Source: CAWFPR01 sp963817635 (lineage in GTDB: Bacteria; Acidobacteriota; Vicinamibacteria; Vicinamibacterales; 2-12-FULL-66-21). From it: 64,000 nucleotides of DNA. Each line of letters opens with the position of its first letter. Positions within the stretch are counted from its first letter, which is position 1. The notes below the pieces were generated by a model. It was not told where the DNA came from. It saw nothing but the letters and a program-made list of their open reading frames with translations, and did not search any database. Made by a program: the position numbers and the translations under genes. This document shows, piece by piece, positions 51,401 through 61,052 of this stretch. The DNA lies in assembly GCA_963817635.1 (NCBI GenBank), contig CAWFPR010000028.1, forward strand, positions 364,292 through 428,291, written 5' to 3'.

Positions 51401-54256
51401 ATGCCGAATCAGGTGCCTTCTCCGATCGATCCCATGCCGGCGCTCGAGCCCTGCGATGGAAAGTCTCGGAGCTACCTCCAACCGATCGCATGGGCAGCTT
51501 CGTTCGCGAGTGCCCCGCAATTTGGAGCGGAGGGCCGCCTGCCCGACTCTCTGCGTCAAGGGGTGCGGCAGGGCGCAGCGCACCTGTTCCGGCTGGCCGT
51601 GCTGCAGGCGCACCTGATCGACCTCGTTGCCCAGAGCAAACCGACCGACCTCCCGGCCTTCGACGGATGGCCGCTTGTCCCGACGGCGACCGCCGCGACC
51701 CAGACGCCCCGGGCGAATCCGTTCCTGTTGAATCCGTATCTCGGGCTCGTCGTATCGAGCGGAGGAGCTCACAGCGCTTTTCAGGCGTGGGTGTCGAATC
51801 AGAGTCAGACGACCGCAGAGATTGTCAGCCTGGTGCAGTTTCTGGCGAGCGCGGTTTCCATTCCGACGTCCCTGGCCCAGCCGATCGTGCAACAGGCCTG
51901 GACGACGGTCGTCAGCGCGAGCCAGGTCCTCTATGCGCCGATCGTCGATGCGACAGCGCGCCAGTCTCTGGGTTGGATTCCCGTGTCGGGGGAGGACGAC
52001 AGTCCCACACGGCCCATCAACGTCCCGACCATGCCATATCCGCAGACCGACATGTATGTGACGGTCAACCGCATTCCCGTGCGCACCCGGATCATGGTCG
52101 CAACGACCGACGACCGATTCCACGGCAGTACGGATATCCCGCCCACCGGCGAGGTGATGTTCTTCATCCACGGCCACATGTCGAAGATCGAAGAGGCCGC
52201 CGATTTTGCGCCGCAATTGATCTTCCAGGCAAGAGCCGCCGGACGGCCCCTCACCCTGGTCATGTTCGATCAGCCGTCGAGCGGTTACTCGGCGATGATC
52301 GATCACAGCACGCTGGATCCGACGCTTATCACCTTTCCGGATGGCGACAAGCCCGGCGATCCGAACAGCCCGTTCGGCGCCGCGTTGCTGAAGGCCGTGC
52401 GCCGGCTGAGTGCGACCTCATTCGTCAAAGCGCACATCGTCGCGCTCGTCAACGCGCTGGATCAGAAATACCTGATCGCGAACCGGCTCTCGACGTTCGT
52501 GGGGGGGAGCCTCGGCGGCCACATGGGCGTCCGTTTCGCGTGTGACGGCGGAGCCTGGCCGCAGCGCGTGGTGGCGTGGTCGCCGGCGTCGATGTGGAGC
52601 GATAACAGCGTCGGTCCGGTGACGATCAAGACATTGATCCTGGACGGCGCACTGAAGCGCCTGGTTCCCGAGACGAATGCGTCTGGCGATCCGGTTCGGG
52701 CCGACTACTTTGCAACCGTCTTCGACAACGCTACGAACGCGGTTCCTCACGTTCCTGCGCAGCCGCTGATGTGGTATCGCGCGCAGGGCTCGAATGAGCC
52801 GCACGCGCTGCCGCCGAAGCCGGACGACTGGCCCTGCAAGGCGAGCCTGATCGCGAACGCGCGCCTCGAGCGTCGGGAGATTTACAACCGGCTGTTCCGC
52901 GACTGGCATTGGCGGCTCGCTGCGGAAATGTGTCATTTCAATTTCCTCGACGAGTCGCCTGTCGACAGCGCCACCCCCTACTACAACCGGATCGCGCGCC
53001 CGTTGCTGCTGATGGCGGGCGTAGACGATGACTACGACTGGGTGGGGCTGTACACGTACACCAAGAAGTTCGTCGGCAAGACGTGGTCGCCGAACGTCGT
53101 CGCGAGGTTTCCGAACAAGACGGGACATTCGATTCACAATGAGCGTCCGGCCTTTCTCGCGACGCAGGTCCTCACCTTCGGTCAGCCCGCCGTGCCAATC
53201 GGGACCGCACCGGGCTGCGCGTTGAACTCCGCCGCCACCGGGATCAAGTTCTTCGTCGGCGGCGGTGATGGGCATCTGTGGGAGAACTTCTGGGATGGCC
53301 CTGAAAACCGCTGGAGGTGGACCGATCACGGCTGGCCGGGCGCCCCTGTCGACTGCGCGCCGGGCGCACTGTTCAACTCACCGCAAGCCGGCCTGAAGTT
53401 CTTCGTGAAAACGGGCGACGGTCGTCTGTTGGAGAACATCTGGGATCCGGCGGCGAACCGCTGGGCGTGGACGGACCACGGCACACCGCCCGGGACCACC
53501 GTCGCGACCGCGCCGGATTGCGCACTGGACGACGCGAACACCGGCATCAAGTTCTTCATGGGTGGCAGTGATGGCCATCTTTGGGAGAACTACTGGGACG
53601 CGTCTGTGCAGCACTGGGGCTGGACCGATCACGGCACACCACCGGGAACAATGGTCGGCAGCGCACCGGGCGCCTTGTTCAATTCGCCACGAGCCGGTTT
53701 GAAGTTTTTCGTCCGGGCGGCCGACGGCCGTCTCATGGAGAACCACTGGGACCAGGGCGCGAACAAATGGAGTTGGACCGATCACGGCACGCCGCCCGGC
53801 ACCACCGTCGCCACGACGCCCGGCTGTCCGCTCGACTCGCCGAATTCGCAGATCAAGTTCTTCATGGGCGGCGTCGATGGACGTCTGTGGGAGCGCTACT
53901 GGGATCAATCAACGAGCCAATGGCGGTGGACCGACCACGGCACGCCGCCGGGAACCGAGGTGGCGAGCACGCCGGGTGCGCTGTTCAATTCACCGCGGAC
54001 AGGCCTGAAGTTGTTCGTACGAGCCGCTGATGGCCGGCTCATGGAGAACTATTGGGACGCGTCCGCGAACATATGGAGCTGGACCGATCACGGTACGCCG
54101 CCTGGCACGACCGTCGCGACCGCGGCAGGCTGTGCGCTCGACTCGGCGAATTCGGGCATCAAGCTCTTCATAGGGGGCGCGGACGGCCATCTCTGGGAGA
54201 ACTGCTGGGATTCGGCGGCCAGCCGATGGAGTTGGACTGACCACGGTACGCCGTAG
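51401..54256 (+). CDS. Alpha/beta-hydrolase fused to a seven-bladed lectin-like propeller
   Basis: A 951-residue protein without signal peptide. Residues about 240-590 form an alpha/beta-hydrolase: VMFFIHGHMSK (oxyanion strand), the nucleophile elbow GGSLGGHMG near 370, LLMAGVDDDYDW near 540 (acid) and NKTGHSIHNE near 576 (His). Residues 601-951 are seven repeats of about 50 residues, each with DGRL or DGHL, a WD turn and a W-x-WTDHG-x-P end. The repeats alternate between two types. The blade pattern resembles tectonin/PLL-type lectin propellers. It may hydrolyse an ester on a bound glycan; that is inference. Confidence 0.85.
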   Translation: MPNQVPSPIDPMPALEPCDGKSRSYLQPIAWAASFASAPQFGAEGRLPDSLRQGVRQGAAHLFRLAVLQAHLIDLVAQSKPTDLPAFDGWPLVPTATAATQTPRANPFLLNPYLGLVVSSGGAHSAFQAWVSNQSQTTAEIVSLVQFLASAVSIPTSLAQPIVQQAWTTVVSASQVLYAPIVDATARQSLGWIPVSGEDDSPTRPINVPTMPYPQTDMYVTVNRIPVRTRIMVATTDDRFHGSTDIPPTGEVMFFIHGHMSKIEEAADFAPQLIFQARAAGRPLTLVMFDQPSSGYSAMIDHSTLDPTLITFPDGDKPGDPNSPFGAALLKAVRRLSATSFVKAHIVALVNALDQKYLIANRLSTFVGGSLGGHMGVRFACDGGAWPQRVVAWSPASMWSDNSVGPVTIKTLILDGALKRLVPETNASGDPVRADYFATVFDNATNAVPHVPAQPLMWYRAQGSNEPHALPPKPDDWPCKASLIANARLERREIYNRLFRDWHWRLAAEMCHFNFLDESPVDSATPYYNRIARPLLLMAGVDDDYDWVGLYTYTKKFVGKTWSPNVVARFPNKTGHSIHNERPAFLATQVLTFGQPAVPIGTAPGCALNSAATGIKFFVGGGDGHLWENFWDGPENRWRWTDHGWPGAPVDCAPGALFNSPQAGLKFFVKTGDGRLLENIWDPAANRWAWTDHGTPPGTTVATAPDCALDDANTGIKFFMGGSDGHLWENYWDASVQHWGWTDHGTPPGTMVGSAPGALFNSPRAGLKFFVRAADGRLMENHWDQGANKWSWTDHGTPPGTTVATTPGCPLDSPNSQIKFFMGGVDGRLWERYWDQSTSQWRWTDHGTPPGTEVASTPGALFNSPRTGLKLFVRAADGRLMENYWDASANIWSWTDHGTPPGTTVATAAGCALDSANSGIKLFIGGADGHLWENCWDSAASRWSWTDHGTP
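53201..54253 (+). repeat. Seven tandem propeller-blade repeats of about 150 bp
   Basis: Units begin near 53201 and recur about every 150 bp (50 codons). Blades 1, 3, 5 and 7 carry the form C-x-L-[DN]-[SD] with IKFF or IKLF and DGHLWE or DGRLWE. Blades 2, 4 and 6 carry GALFNSP, GLKFFV or GLKLFV and DGRLLEN or DGRLMEN. The alternation implies duplication of a two-blade unit, ending on an unpaired first-type blade to give an odd total of seven. Confidence 0.85.
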
Positions 54257-54499
54257 CGAGCGCGCAGGCGCCCGGCGCCAATCGCATCTGACTGCAAAAC
54301 CGAACCGGTCCTGTCAGGACGCTTCGCTGACAGTCGTTCAGAAGGCAGGGCGCGACCGCCGCGACGCTGTACGACGCGCCTGACGTCTTCTGTATGGCGA
54401 TCGAGCCAGTCGCGTGATGAACGCCCGGAATGGGGTGGTCTGAATGGCCGGAAATGCCGACCTTGCCGACCGGCTTCGAGTGCAGTCGCGAACAGTACG

Positions 54500-56335
54500 C
54501 TACTTGATCCCCTTCATGACCTCCGCCAGCGACTTCATGCGCATGGCGTCGCGCCCGGATGCCGACGCAGAGGACGACTCCACCTCCGCCGCCAGCGTTC
54601 CGAGCTGCCTGCGATCCTTCTTGTCCAGCGCCTTCTCGATCGCCGCGATGCGCGACGCGTCCAGCGCCTTCGACCGCGTGAGCTGATCCAGGTACGCCCG
54701 CGCGACGATCGGGTCGTTCGGCCAGTTCACCTTCTGCTGCATCTGCGTGTTCAGCTCGTCCACCTTCACCAGCGTCGCCGCCGTGATCTCGTTCTTCGTC
54801 AGGTACTCGCTCGGCGTCAGGCGGAAGACGTCGATGCCGCGCGCGATCTCCGAGCCGTAGATGTTCCCGTTGTACCAGTAGGTGGACCAGTAGCCGCCCG
54901 TCACGAGGTCGGTCGCGCTGATCGGCCCGCGGTCGAAGAACGCGATCTCCACGGGGTGCTCCGCATCGGTGAAGTCGAACACCGAGACGCCGCCCTGATA
55001 CCAGGCCTGCACCATGATGTCGCGGCCGGGCACCGGGATGAGCGACCCGTTGTGCGCCACGCAGTTCTCCTGCTCGGTCTGCGCGGCCGGCATCTTGTAG
55101 TAGCCGCCGAACTTCAGCTTCCGATCGACGATGTCGAAGACGGCGTCGGCGCCCCAGGTCAGGGGATCTTCCGCGCGGCAGCGCGGGCGCGTGCCGCCGC
55201 CCCACTCGTCGGTGAAGATGACCTTCGTGCCGTCGTTGTTGAACGTGGCCGAGTGCCAGTAGGCGAAGTTCTTGTCCGCCGCGTAGTCGAGCCGCACCGG
55301 GTGCACGGGATCGCTGATGTCGAGCAGGATGCCGTTGCCCGAGCACGCGCCGGCCGCCAGGCCGACGGCCGGGAACACGGTGATGTCGTGGCACTGGTTG
55401 GTCGTCGAGGTGCGCTGCGTGTTCGGGCCGTGATCGCCGCCCATCCACAGCCCCGCGATCTCGCCCGTGGTCGTGTTCGAGAAGATGCGCGGACGATTGA
55501 CGACGGCCGCCTTCTCTGGCGCGGCGAGCGGCACCTTGATGATGTCGATGCTGAAGAGCGACGTGTTCGGATCCTCCTTCGGATCCTTGTCCGAACAGCC
55601 CGTCAGCTCGTCACCCGGCCGCGGCGTGCCGGTGCCCTGCCCGTAGATGTACACGTTCTCCTTGTCGTTCGGATCCACGAGCAGCGTGTGCGTGTGCGAC
55701 CCGCGGCAGGTCTGCACGGCCGCGATCTGCTTCGGGCGCTTGATGTCGGTGATGTCGAAGATGCGGACGCCGCGGAAGCGTTCCGGGCTGGCGGTCTCGG
55801 TCACCCCCTCGGTGCCGCAGTCGATGCGGCCGCGCGTCTGCTCGACCGACATGAACAGCAGGTGGCCGTACACCGACACGTCGCCCTGCCCGCCCGGACA
55901 CACGATCGACGCGATGAGCCGCGGCTTCTTCGGCGACTCCACGTCGTACGTGTTGAAGCCGTTGAAGTTCCCCATGAAGAGATCGGCCTTGTGGAAGGCG
56001 AGATCCGAGTTCGCGAAGTTGAGGCTGCTGCGCTGCGGGCGCGCGGCTGGCGGGGCCCCGGCCTGCGCGGCCGGCTGAGGCACAGGCGCCGGCGCCGGCG
56101 CGTCCGAATCGGAGAACCCCTCGGGCTTCGGAAGACTCGACAGCAGCTCCATGTTGCGCGCCGCCTGACCCGCGTCGCGCATCCCGGCCTTCAGCCCGAC
56201 GCGCGGGTCGTTGGTTGTCGCCTTCGGCGCATCGGGCGGCGGCACGGGATCGGCCGGGCGCTGGCCCTGCGCCGCGGCGGAGATGACGAACGAGAGCACG
56301 ATGGCCGACGCGGCCATTCCCCAGACGCGTTTCAT
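54500..56335 (-). CDS. Secreted LVIVD-repeat protein
   Basis: A 611-residue protein with a signal peptide (MKRVWGMAASAIVLSFVISA). After a Pro/Ala-rich linker comes a propeller of LVIVD-type repeats: GFNTYDVESPKKPRLIASIV, RIFDITDIKRPKQIAAVQTC, LLDISDPVHPVRLDYAADKN, VFDFTDAEHPVEIAFFDRGP. Such proteins are surface or periplasmic beta-propellers of unknown function. The C-terminus is helical and Ser/Ala-rich. The ATG overlaps the stop of the DUF305 gene, so the two are translationally coupled. Confidence 0.9.
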   Translation of the reverse strand: MKRVWGMAASAIVLSFVISAAAQGQRPADPVPPPDAPKATTNDPRVGLKAGMRDAGQAARNMELLSSLPKPEGFSDSDAPAPAPVPQPAAQAGAPPAARPQRSSLNFANSDLAFHKADLFMGNFNGFNTYDVESPKKPRLIASIVCPGGQGDVSVYGHLLFMSVEQTRGRIDCGTEGVTETASPERFRGVRIFDITDIKRPKQIAAVQTCRGSHTHTLLVDPNDKENVYIYGQGTGTPRPGDELTGCSDKDPKEDPNTSLFSIDIIKVPLAAPEKAAVVNRPRIFSNTTTGEIAGLWMGGDHGPNTQRTSTTNQCHDITVFPAVGLAAGACSGNGILLDISDPVHPVRLDYAADKNFAYWHSATFNNDGTKVIFTDEWGGGTRPRCRAEDPLTWGADAVFDIVDRKLKFGGYYKMPAAQTEQENCVAHNGSLIPVPGRDIMVQAWYQGGVSVFDFTDAEHPVEIAFFDRGPISATDLVTGGYWSTYWYNGNIYGSEIARGIDVFRLTPSEYLTKNEITAATLVKVDELNTQMQQKVNWPNDPIVARAYLDQLTRSKALDASRIAAIEKALDKKDRRQLGTLAAEVESSSASASGRDAMRMKSLAEVMKGIK

Positions 56336-56982
56336 TTCTGCAACTCCTTCAACATGGCGCTCATGCGCGCGATCTCCATCCGCTGATCGGCGTCGACGTC
56401 CGTCGCGAACGCGAACATCTCCGCTTCCTGGCCCGCGCCAGGCGTCGCATACAGTTCCTGCACCATCGTCAGGGCGCCGCCGTGATGCTTGATCATCCCT
56501 TCGAGGAACAGGCGATCGAACTCGAGTCCCTTCGCCGCGGCCAGCCGCTCCATCTCGGGCGGCGTGAGCATGCCGGGCATCAGCGGCGCGCCGGGCATGT
56601 GGTGCGCGTGCTCGCCGGGCACCTCCGCGCCACGCACCGAGAGCCAGTGGCGCATGAACCCGATCTCGTCGCGCTGCGAGATGTCGATGCGCCTGGCGAG
56701 CAGCTTCATCTCGTCGCTGTTGCTGTTCGTGAACAGCAGCGCCGTCATGTCGAGCGCCTGCGAGTGGTGATGAATCATGCCCTGCATGAAGGTGACGTCG
56801 GCCGGCGTCGCCTGGACCTTCGACTGGTCGGCGGCAACTTCGGCTGTGACGACTCGTCCGGCCTGGCCGGGAGCGCCCGGCTGCACGATCTGCGGCGGCG
56901 TGGAAGACGTGGACGTGGATCTGGTGGCAGCGCCGCAGGCTGCGGCGACGACGGCGGACAGAGTTATGGCGAGATGGCGCAT
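56332..56982 (-). CDS. DUF305 lipoprotein
   Basis: A 216-residue protein. The signal peptide ends in a lipobox (VVAAAC). Two DUF305 halves carry the histidine/methionine motifs FMQGMIHHHSQALDM and FLEGMIKHHGGALTM, a ferritin-like four-helix arrangement thought to bind metal, often copper. The ATG at 56982 is preferred over a TTG upstream. It is the first gene of a pair with the LVIVD protein and diverges from the molybdenum hydroxylase operon. Confidence 0.92.
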   Translation of the reverse strand: MRHLAITLSAVVAAACGAATRSTSTSSTPPQIVQPGAPGQAGRVVTAEVAADQSKVQATPADVTFMQGMIHHHSQALDMTALLFTNSNSDEMKLLARRIDISQRDEIGFMRHWLSVRGAEVPGEHAHHMPGAPLMPGMLTPPEMERLAAAKGLEFDRLFLEGMIKHHGGALTMVQELYATPGAGQEAEMFAFATDVDADQRMEIARMSAMLKELQK

Positions 56983-57059
56983 TGGGGAGGCCAAAGTTTT
57001 CCAAGGATATAACAGGTGTTAGACTGCTGGGCGGAGGAGGGACAAATGGAGATCGGTCC

Positions 57060-57536
57060 ATGGCACTGCTGTCCTTCAAGCTCAACGGTAAGCCCACGCA
57101 GCTGTCGGTCGATGCGAGCCGGCCGCTGCTCTGGGTGCTTCGCGACGACCTCGGACTGACCGGCACGAAATTCGGCTGCGGAGAGGGTTACTGCGGCTCG
57201 TGCACCGTGCTCGTCGGCCGCACGGCCGTACGCTCGTGCGCCACCGCGGCGGGGGACGTCGAGGGCAAGGACGTCACCACGATCGAAGGCCTCGCGACGG
57301 GAGGCCGGCTGAATCCCGTCCAGGACGCCTTCGTCCAGCACCTCGCCTTCCAGTGCGGCTACTGCACGCCCGGCATGATCCTCGGCGCGTACGCATTCCT
57401 GCTGGAGAACCCCCGCCCGACGCGCGACGACATCGTGAAGCACATGGACTCGCACCTGTGCCGCTGCGGAGCGCACGTGCGGATCGTGCAGGCGATGGAA
57501 GCGGCCGCGACGGCCATGAGGGGAGGCGCGCGATGA
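57060..57536 (+). CDS. 2Fe-2S subunit of a molybdenum hydroxylase (IorA/CoxS-like)
   Basis: A 158-residue iron-sulfur protein. The plant-type ferredoxin site is GCGEGYCGSC, and the second cluster motif is QCGYCTPGM with HLCRCGAH. It passes electrons from the molybdopterin subunit encoded next. GGAG lies 8 nt before the ATG at 57060. The stop overlaps the next ATG. No FAD subunit gene is present, as in isoquinoline 1-oxidoreductase-type enzymes. Confidence 0.93.
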   Translation: MALLSFKLNGKPTQLSVDASRPLLWVLRDDLGLTGTKFGCGEGYCGSCTVLVGRTAVRSCATAAGDVEGKDVTTIEGLATGGRLNPVQDAFVQHLAFQCGYCTPGMILGAYAFLLENPRPTRDDIVKHMDSHLCRCGAHVRIVQAMEAAATAMRGGAR

Positions 57537-59674
57537 GCGACCGCCTCCTCGACGACGCGAGCGTGCCGCCGGTCGGACGCCGGGAGTTCATGAAGCTGAC
57601 CGCCACGGGGTTGCTGGTCCTGATCGCGTTCGATCCGGCCGACGCCCTTCAGGAAGAGGGACGGCAGGGCGGGCGCCAGGGCTATCCCACCGACATCAAC
57701 GCCTACCTCCACATCGGCACCGACGGACGGGTGACCGGCTACGTCGGCAAGGTGGAACTGGGCCAGGGCTCGATGACGTCGCTCGGACAACTCCTCACCG
57801 AGGAGTTGAACGTTGCCCCGTCGTCGGTCACCGTCATCATGGGCGACACCGACCTGTGCCCGTGGGACATGGGCACGTTCGGATCGCTCAGCGTGCGCCA
57901 GTTCGGTCCCGTGCTGCGACAGGCAGCGGCCGATGCGCGCGCGACGCTGGTCGCCATGGCAGCCGAGCGCCTCAATGTGCCGGCCGATCGGCTCACGGTC
58001 ACGGACGGGGTCGTGTACGACACCGCGGACCGCACGCGGCACGTCAGCTACGCGCAGTTGACCGAGGGCAAGCGCATCGAGCGGACGGTGACCGCGAAGG
58101 CGCCGCTCGAGCCGGTCCGCGCATTCACGGTGGTGGGTCAGTCGCTTCCCCGCGCCGACGCCCTCGAGAAGGTCACCGGCGCGGCCGCGTATGCCGGCGA
58201 CATCGTTCCGCCGGGCGGCGCGCTGCACGCCCGCGTCCTGCGCCCGCCGTCGCACTTCGCGACGCTCGTGTCCGTGGACACGTCCGCCGCCGAGCGGCAG
58301 CCCGATGTGAAAGTCGTCCGCGACGGCGACCTCATCGCCGTGCTGCACGCGCATCGCGACGAGGCGGACGCGGCGCTCGCGCTCGTCAAGGCCGAGTGGA
58401 AGCGAAACGATCCGCCCGAAGACAACGAGACGATCTTCGATCACCTGGTGGCCGCCGCCCCGGCGCCGCGCACCGTCGCGGAAGGCGGCAGCCTGGCGGA
58501 CGGCGAACGCGCAGCCGCGCGGGTCGTCGAGCAGACCTATCAGGACAGCTACTTCGCGCACTCGCCGATGGAACCGCACGCGGCCGTGGCTGCCATCGAC
58601 AACGGCAAGGTCACCGTCTGGGCCGGCACGCAGACGCCGTTCCCGCTGAAGTCTCAACTGATGCAGGCGCTGAAACTGCCGGCCGACAAGGTGCGTGTCA
58701 TCACGCCGTACGTCGGCGGCGGCTTCGGCGGAAAGTCCGCGTCGCGCCAGGCCATCGAGGCGGCGCGCCTCGCGACGCTCAGCGGCAAACCGGTACGCGT
58801 GCAGTGGAGCCGCGATGAGGAGTTCTTCTACGACACGTTCCGCCCCGCGGCCGTCGTGAAGATCCGCTCCGGCATCAGTGCATCTGGCGCGATCGTCTTC
58901 TGGGACTACCTTGTTTACTGCGCCGGCGATCGCGGCGCCGCGCACTTCTACGACATTCCAAACCATCGCACCGTCACGCGCGGCGGATGGGGCGGCGCCC
59001 CGGCCGAGGGGCTGCATCCGTTCGCAATTGGTCCGTGGCGCGCGCCCGGCGCGAGCACCAACGCGTTCGCGCGCGAATCGCACATCGACACCATGGCGTC
59101 CCTCGCGCGCATCGATCCCGTCGAGTTCCGCATGAAGCATCTCGCGGACCCGCGGATGCGCCGCGTGCTCGAGGCGGCGGCCGCGAAGTTCGGATGGAAA
59201 CCCGCGGCCGGGCCGAGTGGACGCGGGTACGGCGTGGCCTGCGGGATCGACGCGGGCACGTACGTCGCCCTTATCTCCGAGGTCTCGGTTGACAAGGCGA
59301 CGGGCGCGGTGCGCGTCAAACGCATTGCCTGCGCGCAGGAGATGGGCGTTGTCGTGAATCCCGAAGGCGCCCGTCAGCAGATCGAAGGCTGCCTGACGAT
59401 GGGGCAAGGATACGCGCGGCTGGAGCAATTGCGTTTCCGCGGCGGCGAGGTGCTCACGCGCAACTTCGACACGTACGAGCTGCCGCGCTTCTCGGACGTG
59501 CCTCAGCTCGACATCGCCATCGTCGAGGCCCCGGAGATCGCCGCCCAGGGCGGCGGCGAGCCGGCGATCGCCCCAGTCGGCGCGTCGATAGCCAACGCCA
59601 TCTTCGACGCGATCGGGACTCGGATCTACCGGATGCCTATGACGCCGGCGCGCGTACAATCCGCGCTGACATGA
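57533..59674 (+). CDS. Molybdopterin-binding large subunit, isoquinoline-oxidoreductase-like, Tat-exported
   Basis: A 713-residue protein. The N-terminus has a twin-arginine signal (GRREFMKLTATGLLVL, Arg16-Arg17). The molybdenum domains show GGGFGGK at about 395-401 (Q-loop region), GQG segments (VELGQGSMTSLGQ) and the catalytic Glu at about 676 (GGGEPAIAPVGASIANAI). It would hydroxylate an aldehyde or N-heterocycle in the periplasm, passing electrons to the 2Fe-2S subunit. The substrate cannot be read. The stop overlaps the ankyrin gene start (ATGA). Confidence 0.92.
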   Translation: MSDRLLDDASVPPVGRREFMKLTATGLLVLIAFDPADALQEEGRQGGRQGYPTDINAYLHIGTDGRVTGYVGKVELGQGSMTSLGQLLTEELNVAPSSVTVIMGDTDLCPWDMGTFGSLSVRQFGPVLRQAAADARATLVAMAAERLNVPADRLTVTDGVVYDTADRTRHVSYAQLTEGKRIERTVTAKAPLEPVRAFTVVGQSLPRADALEKVTGAAAYAGDIVPPGGALHARVLRPPSHFATLVSVDTSAAERQPDVKVVRDGDLIAVLHAHRDEADAALALVKAEWKRNDPPEDNETIFDHLVAAAPAPRTVAEGGSLADGERAAARVVEQTYQDSYFAHSPMEPHAAVAAIDNGKVTVWAGTQTPFPLKSQLMQALKLPADKVRVITPYVGGGFGGKSASRQAIEAARLATLSGKPVRVQWSRDEEFFYDTFRPAAVVKIRSGISASGAIVFWDYLVYCAGDRGAAHFYDIPNHRTVTRGGWGGAPAEGLHPFAIGPWRAPGASTNAFARESHIDTMASLARIDPVEFRMKHLADPRMRRVLEAAAAKFGWKPAAGPSGRGYGVACGIDAGTYVALISEVSVDKATGAVRVKRIACAQEMGVVVNPEGARQQIEGCLTMGQGYARLEQLRFRGGEVLTRNFDTYELPRFSDVPQLDIAIVEAPEIAAQGGGEPAIAPVGASIANAIFDAIGTRIYRMPMTPARVQSALT

Positions 59675-61014
59675 CGCCCGATTGCCACCCGGCCGACGAG
59701 TTCATCGAGGCGGCCGGGGTGCCGGTGGACGGCCCTTCGCACGAGGACCGTACGCTCGAACGCGCGAATGCCGTCCTCGCCGCGCATCCCGAAGTCGCCG
59801 AGGCCAGCATCTTCGCGGCGGCCATCGCCGGTCATGACGAGGCCGTGCGGCGATTTCTCGAGGCCGATTCCGGTACTGCCACGGTCAAGGGCGGCCCGCG
59901 CGGCTGGGACGCCCTCACCTATCTCTGCTTCTCGAAATACCTGCGGCTCGACCGGACACGCGCCGACGCCTTTCTCCGCGCCGCGACGGCGCTGCTCGAC
60001 GCCGGGGCAAACCCGAATACCGGCTGGTTCGACACTGCGCATCATCCAACGCCCGAATGGGAAAGCGCGATCTACGGCGCCGCGGCAGTCGCACGCGACG
60101 CGGCGCTGACGCGGCTCCTCCTCGACCGCGGCGCCGACCCGAACGACGACGAAACCCCGTATCACGCGCCCGAGACCTACGACAACGCCGCGGTGCGCGC
60201 ACTCGTCGAGAGCGGCACGCTGACGGCCGACAGCATGGCCACGCTGCTGCTGCGCAAGACGGACCTCCACGACCGGGAGGGGATCGACTACCTCCTCGCG
60301 CACGGAGCCGATCCGAACCGGCACACTCGCTGGGGCGGCGCCACGGCCCTCCACCATGCGCTCCGGCGCGACAACGATCTCGAGATCGTGAAGCGGCTGC
60401 TCGATCGCGGCGCCGATCCGCACGAGCGGGCGGATGAGGGAACCGCCGTGGCGATCGCCGCTCATCGCGGCCGTGCCGACGTCCTGCGGGAACTGGCGCG
60501 GCGCGGCATCCCGCTCGGCCTCGAGGGAGTGGATGCGCTGATCGCCGCGGCCGCGGTGGGCGATGTCTCACCCGGCCGGGCGCGCCCGGAGATCGTCGTG
60601 GAGCTGATTGCGCGCGGCAGCCGTGTGCTGGGCAACTTCGCGGGCAACGGCAACACCGCCGGCGTCGCCCGGCTGCTCGATTTCGGCGTTCCCGTCACTG
60701 CGACGTTCGGACAACGTGATGGATACTGGGGCCTCGCCGACCGCAGCACGGCGCTGCACGTGGCCGCCTGGCGCGCCAGCCATGACACGGTCAGGCTCCT
60801 CATCGAGCGAGGGGCGACCGTGAACGCACGGGATGCGCAGAACAGGACGCCGCTGATGCTCGCCGTGAAAGCGTGCGTCGATTCGTACTGGACGGCGCGG
60901 CGCGCGCCCGACTCGGTTTCGGCGCTTCTCGCCGCCGGCGCATCCATCGACGGCGTGGCGTACCCCTCGGGTTACGCCGAGGTTGACGCGCTGCTGGAGC
61001 GCCACCGACAGTAG
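59671..61014 (+). CDS. Ankyrin-repeat protein
   Basis: A 447-residue protein of ankyrin-type helix pairs, without signal peptide. Recognisable repeats include LLDAGANPNTG, LLLDRGADPNDD, LLAHGADPNRH, LLDRGADPHER, LIERGATVNAR and LLAAGASIDG, in two blocks separated by a degenerate centre. Ankyrin repeats mediate protein binding; a partner is not evident. Its ATG overlaps the stop of the molybdenum enzyme, so it is cotranslated with that enzyme, which may hint at a maturation or docking role (inference). Confidence 0.9.
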   Translation: MTPDCHPADEFIEAAGVPVDGPSHEDRTLERANAVLAAHPEVAEASIFAAAIAGHDEAVRRFLEADSGTATVKGGPRGWDALTYLCFSKYLRLDRTRADAFLRAATALLDAGANPNTGWFDTAHHPTPEWESAIYGAAAVARDAALTRLLLDRGADPNDDETPYHAPETYDNAAVRALVESGTLTADSMATLLLRKTDLHDREGIDYLLAHGADPNRHTRWGGATALHHALRRDNDLEIVKRLLDRGADPHERADEGTAVAIAAHRGRADVLRELARRGIPLGLEGVDALIAAAAVGDVSPGRARPEIVVELIARGSRVLGNFAGNGNTAGVARLLDFGVPVTATFGQRDGYWGLADRSTALHVAAWRASHDTVRLLIERGATVNARDAQNRTPLMLAVKACVDSYWTARRAPDSVSALLAAGASIDGVAYPSGYAEVDALLERHRQ

Positions 61015-61052
61015 AAGGCCTGTTGTTTCGTCACGCGTACGCTGGAGGCACC

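Noticed and set aside
53201..54253. CRISPR-like or satellite DNA repeat
   Set aside because: The 150-bp periodicity follows codons of a protein repeat, with variation mainly silent or conservative; it is a coding repeat.
54308..54320. Palindrome GTCCTGTCAGGAC after the hydrolase-propeller gene
   Set aside because: A one-base centre cannot form an RNA hairpin loop of normal size and there is no T-run; no nearby regulator suggests an operator.
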